Shown: positions 63,800 through 64,000 of the stretch, in pieces
Position numbering within the stretch: position 1 is the stretch's first letter
Layout of the letters: each line of letters opens with the position of its first letter
Position numbers and translations under genes: made by a program
Notes under the pieces: model-generated
Told to the model about the DNA's origin: nothing
The model's database searches: none
The model's input: only the letters and a program-made list of their open reading frames with translations
NCBI RefSeq assembly: GCF_040111675.1
Contig: NZ_CP157794.1
Span: forward strand, 3,121,501 to 3,185,500
Source: Salinarimonas sp.
GTDB taxonomy: Bacteria; Pseudomonadota; Alphaproteobacteria; Rhizobiales; Beijerinckiaceae
DNA: 64,000 nucleotides
Direction: 5' to 3'

Positions 63800-64000
63800 T
63801 CAGTTCGCCGCCGCGAAGCGCGCGAGGAAGGCCTCGCCGTCGATGCCGACGGCCTCGCCCTGCGTCTTCAGCTCGGCCGCGACCGGCGCCGCCATCGCCT
63901 CGACGAAGGCCGCGCGGGCCTCCGGCGCGAGCGCGATCAGCTCGACGTTCGCCTCGCGCAGCATGGCGATTCCGCGATCGCCCGCCGCCTTGAAGGCCGC
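63800..64000 (-). CDS. dctP: TRAP transporter substrate-binding protein, C-terminal part (5' end outside window)
   Basis: The last 66 codons of a minus-strand frame running off the right edge, ending at TGA (63800-63802). The residues read AAGDRGIAMLREANVELIAL and FVEAMAAPVAAELKTQ, the amphipathic C-terminal helices typical of DctP-type receptors (compare the end of the other DctP at 11267). Its place immediately upstream of dctQ and dctM supports this. Assigned mainly by context because the ligand-binding core is not visible. Confidence 0.75.
   Translation of the reverse strand, partial: AAFKAAGDRGIAMLREANVELIALAPEARAAFVEAMAAPVAAELKTQGEAVGIDGEAFLARFAAAN

Overview
The window is about 70% GC with dense short intergenic gaps, frequent ATGA/GTGA overlaps and a rich set of TRAP, TTT and ABC solute importers. 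The proteins look like those of a free-living alphaproteobacterium, most probably of the Hyphomicrobiales; that placement is inferred from general protein character, not from a search. Housekeeping markers (alaS, tRNA-Asn) and the absence of any transposase, integrase, phage gene or CRISPR array suggest ordinary chromosome.

Layout. 1-1142: 3' end of a cyclopropane-fatty-acid-synthase-type methyltransferase and a small membrane protein. 1336-13560: two hydantoinase/oxoprolinase systems facing each other, one split (HyuA+HyuB, plus strand) and one fused (HyuAB, minus strand), separated by a roughly 100-bp-armed inverted repeat; the fused one lies in an operon with a TRAP importer, behind a two-subunit thiamine-diphosphate decarboxylase. 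13666-16551: saccharopine-dehydrogenase-like enzyme divergent from an Lrp/AsnC regulator and an aminotransferase. 16627-20750: membrane-anchored coiled-coil repeat protein, alaS with a terminator, and tRNA-Asn with its own promoter. 20942-25788: photolyase, FAD oxidoreductase, DUF1365 protein and cyclopropane synthase, a likely photo-oxidative-stress and lipid-modification unit.

25799-36681: assorted single genes: zinc peptidase, VOC protein, CAP-domain lipoprotein, flavoprotein, M24 protein, secreted proteins, crotonase-fold protein, PRC-barrel and PepSY-like proteins, Na/Pi symporter, K+ channel. 36797-43046: a sugar/polyol-type ABC importer with two beta-hydroxyacid dehydrogenases. 43459-50415: endonuclease/phosphatase-fold membrane protein, M15-like protein, a gamma-glutamyltransferase-like plus M20 peptidase pair, and an isocitrate-lyase/PEP-mutase family enzyme.

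50437-56727: a tripartite tricarboxylate transporter (TctCBA) divergent from its two-component system. The histidine kinase continues in frame into a complete extracellular solute-binding protein, a striking fusion. 56803-58710: LysR regulator divergent from a class II aldolase. 58733-64000: a TRAP importer leading into a 1073-residue protein that joins a cobalamin/4Fe-4S reductive-dehalogenase module to an FMN/NAD/2Fe-2S reductase module, i.e. a self-sufficient catabolic reductive dehalogenase.

The two strongest leads are the kinase-binding protein fusion (50437-52941) and the self-sufficient dehalogenase with its dedicated importer (58733-64000).
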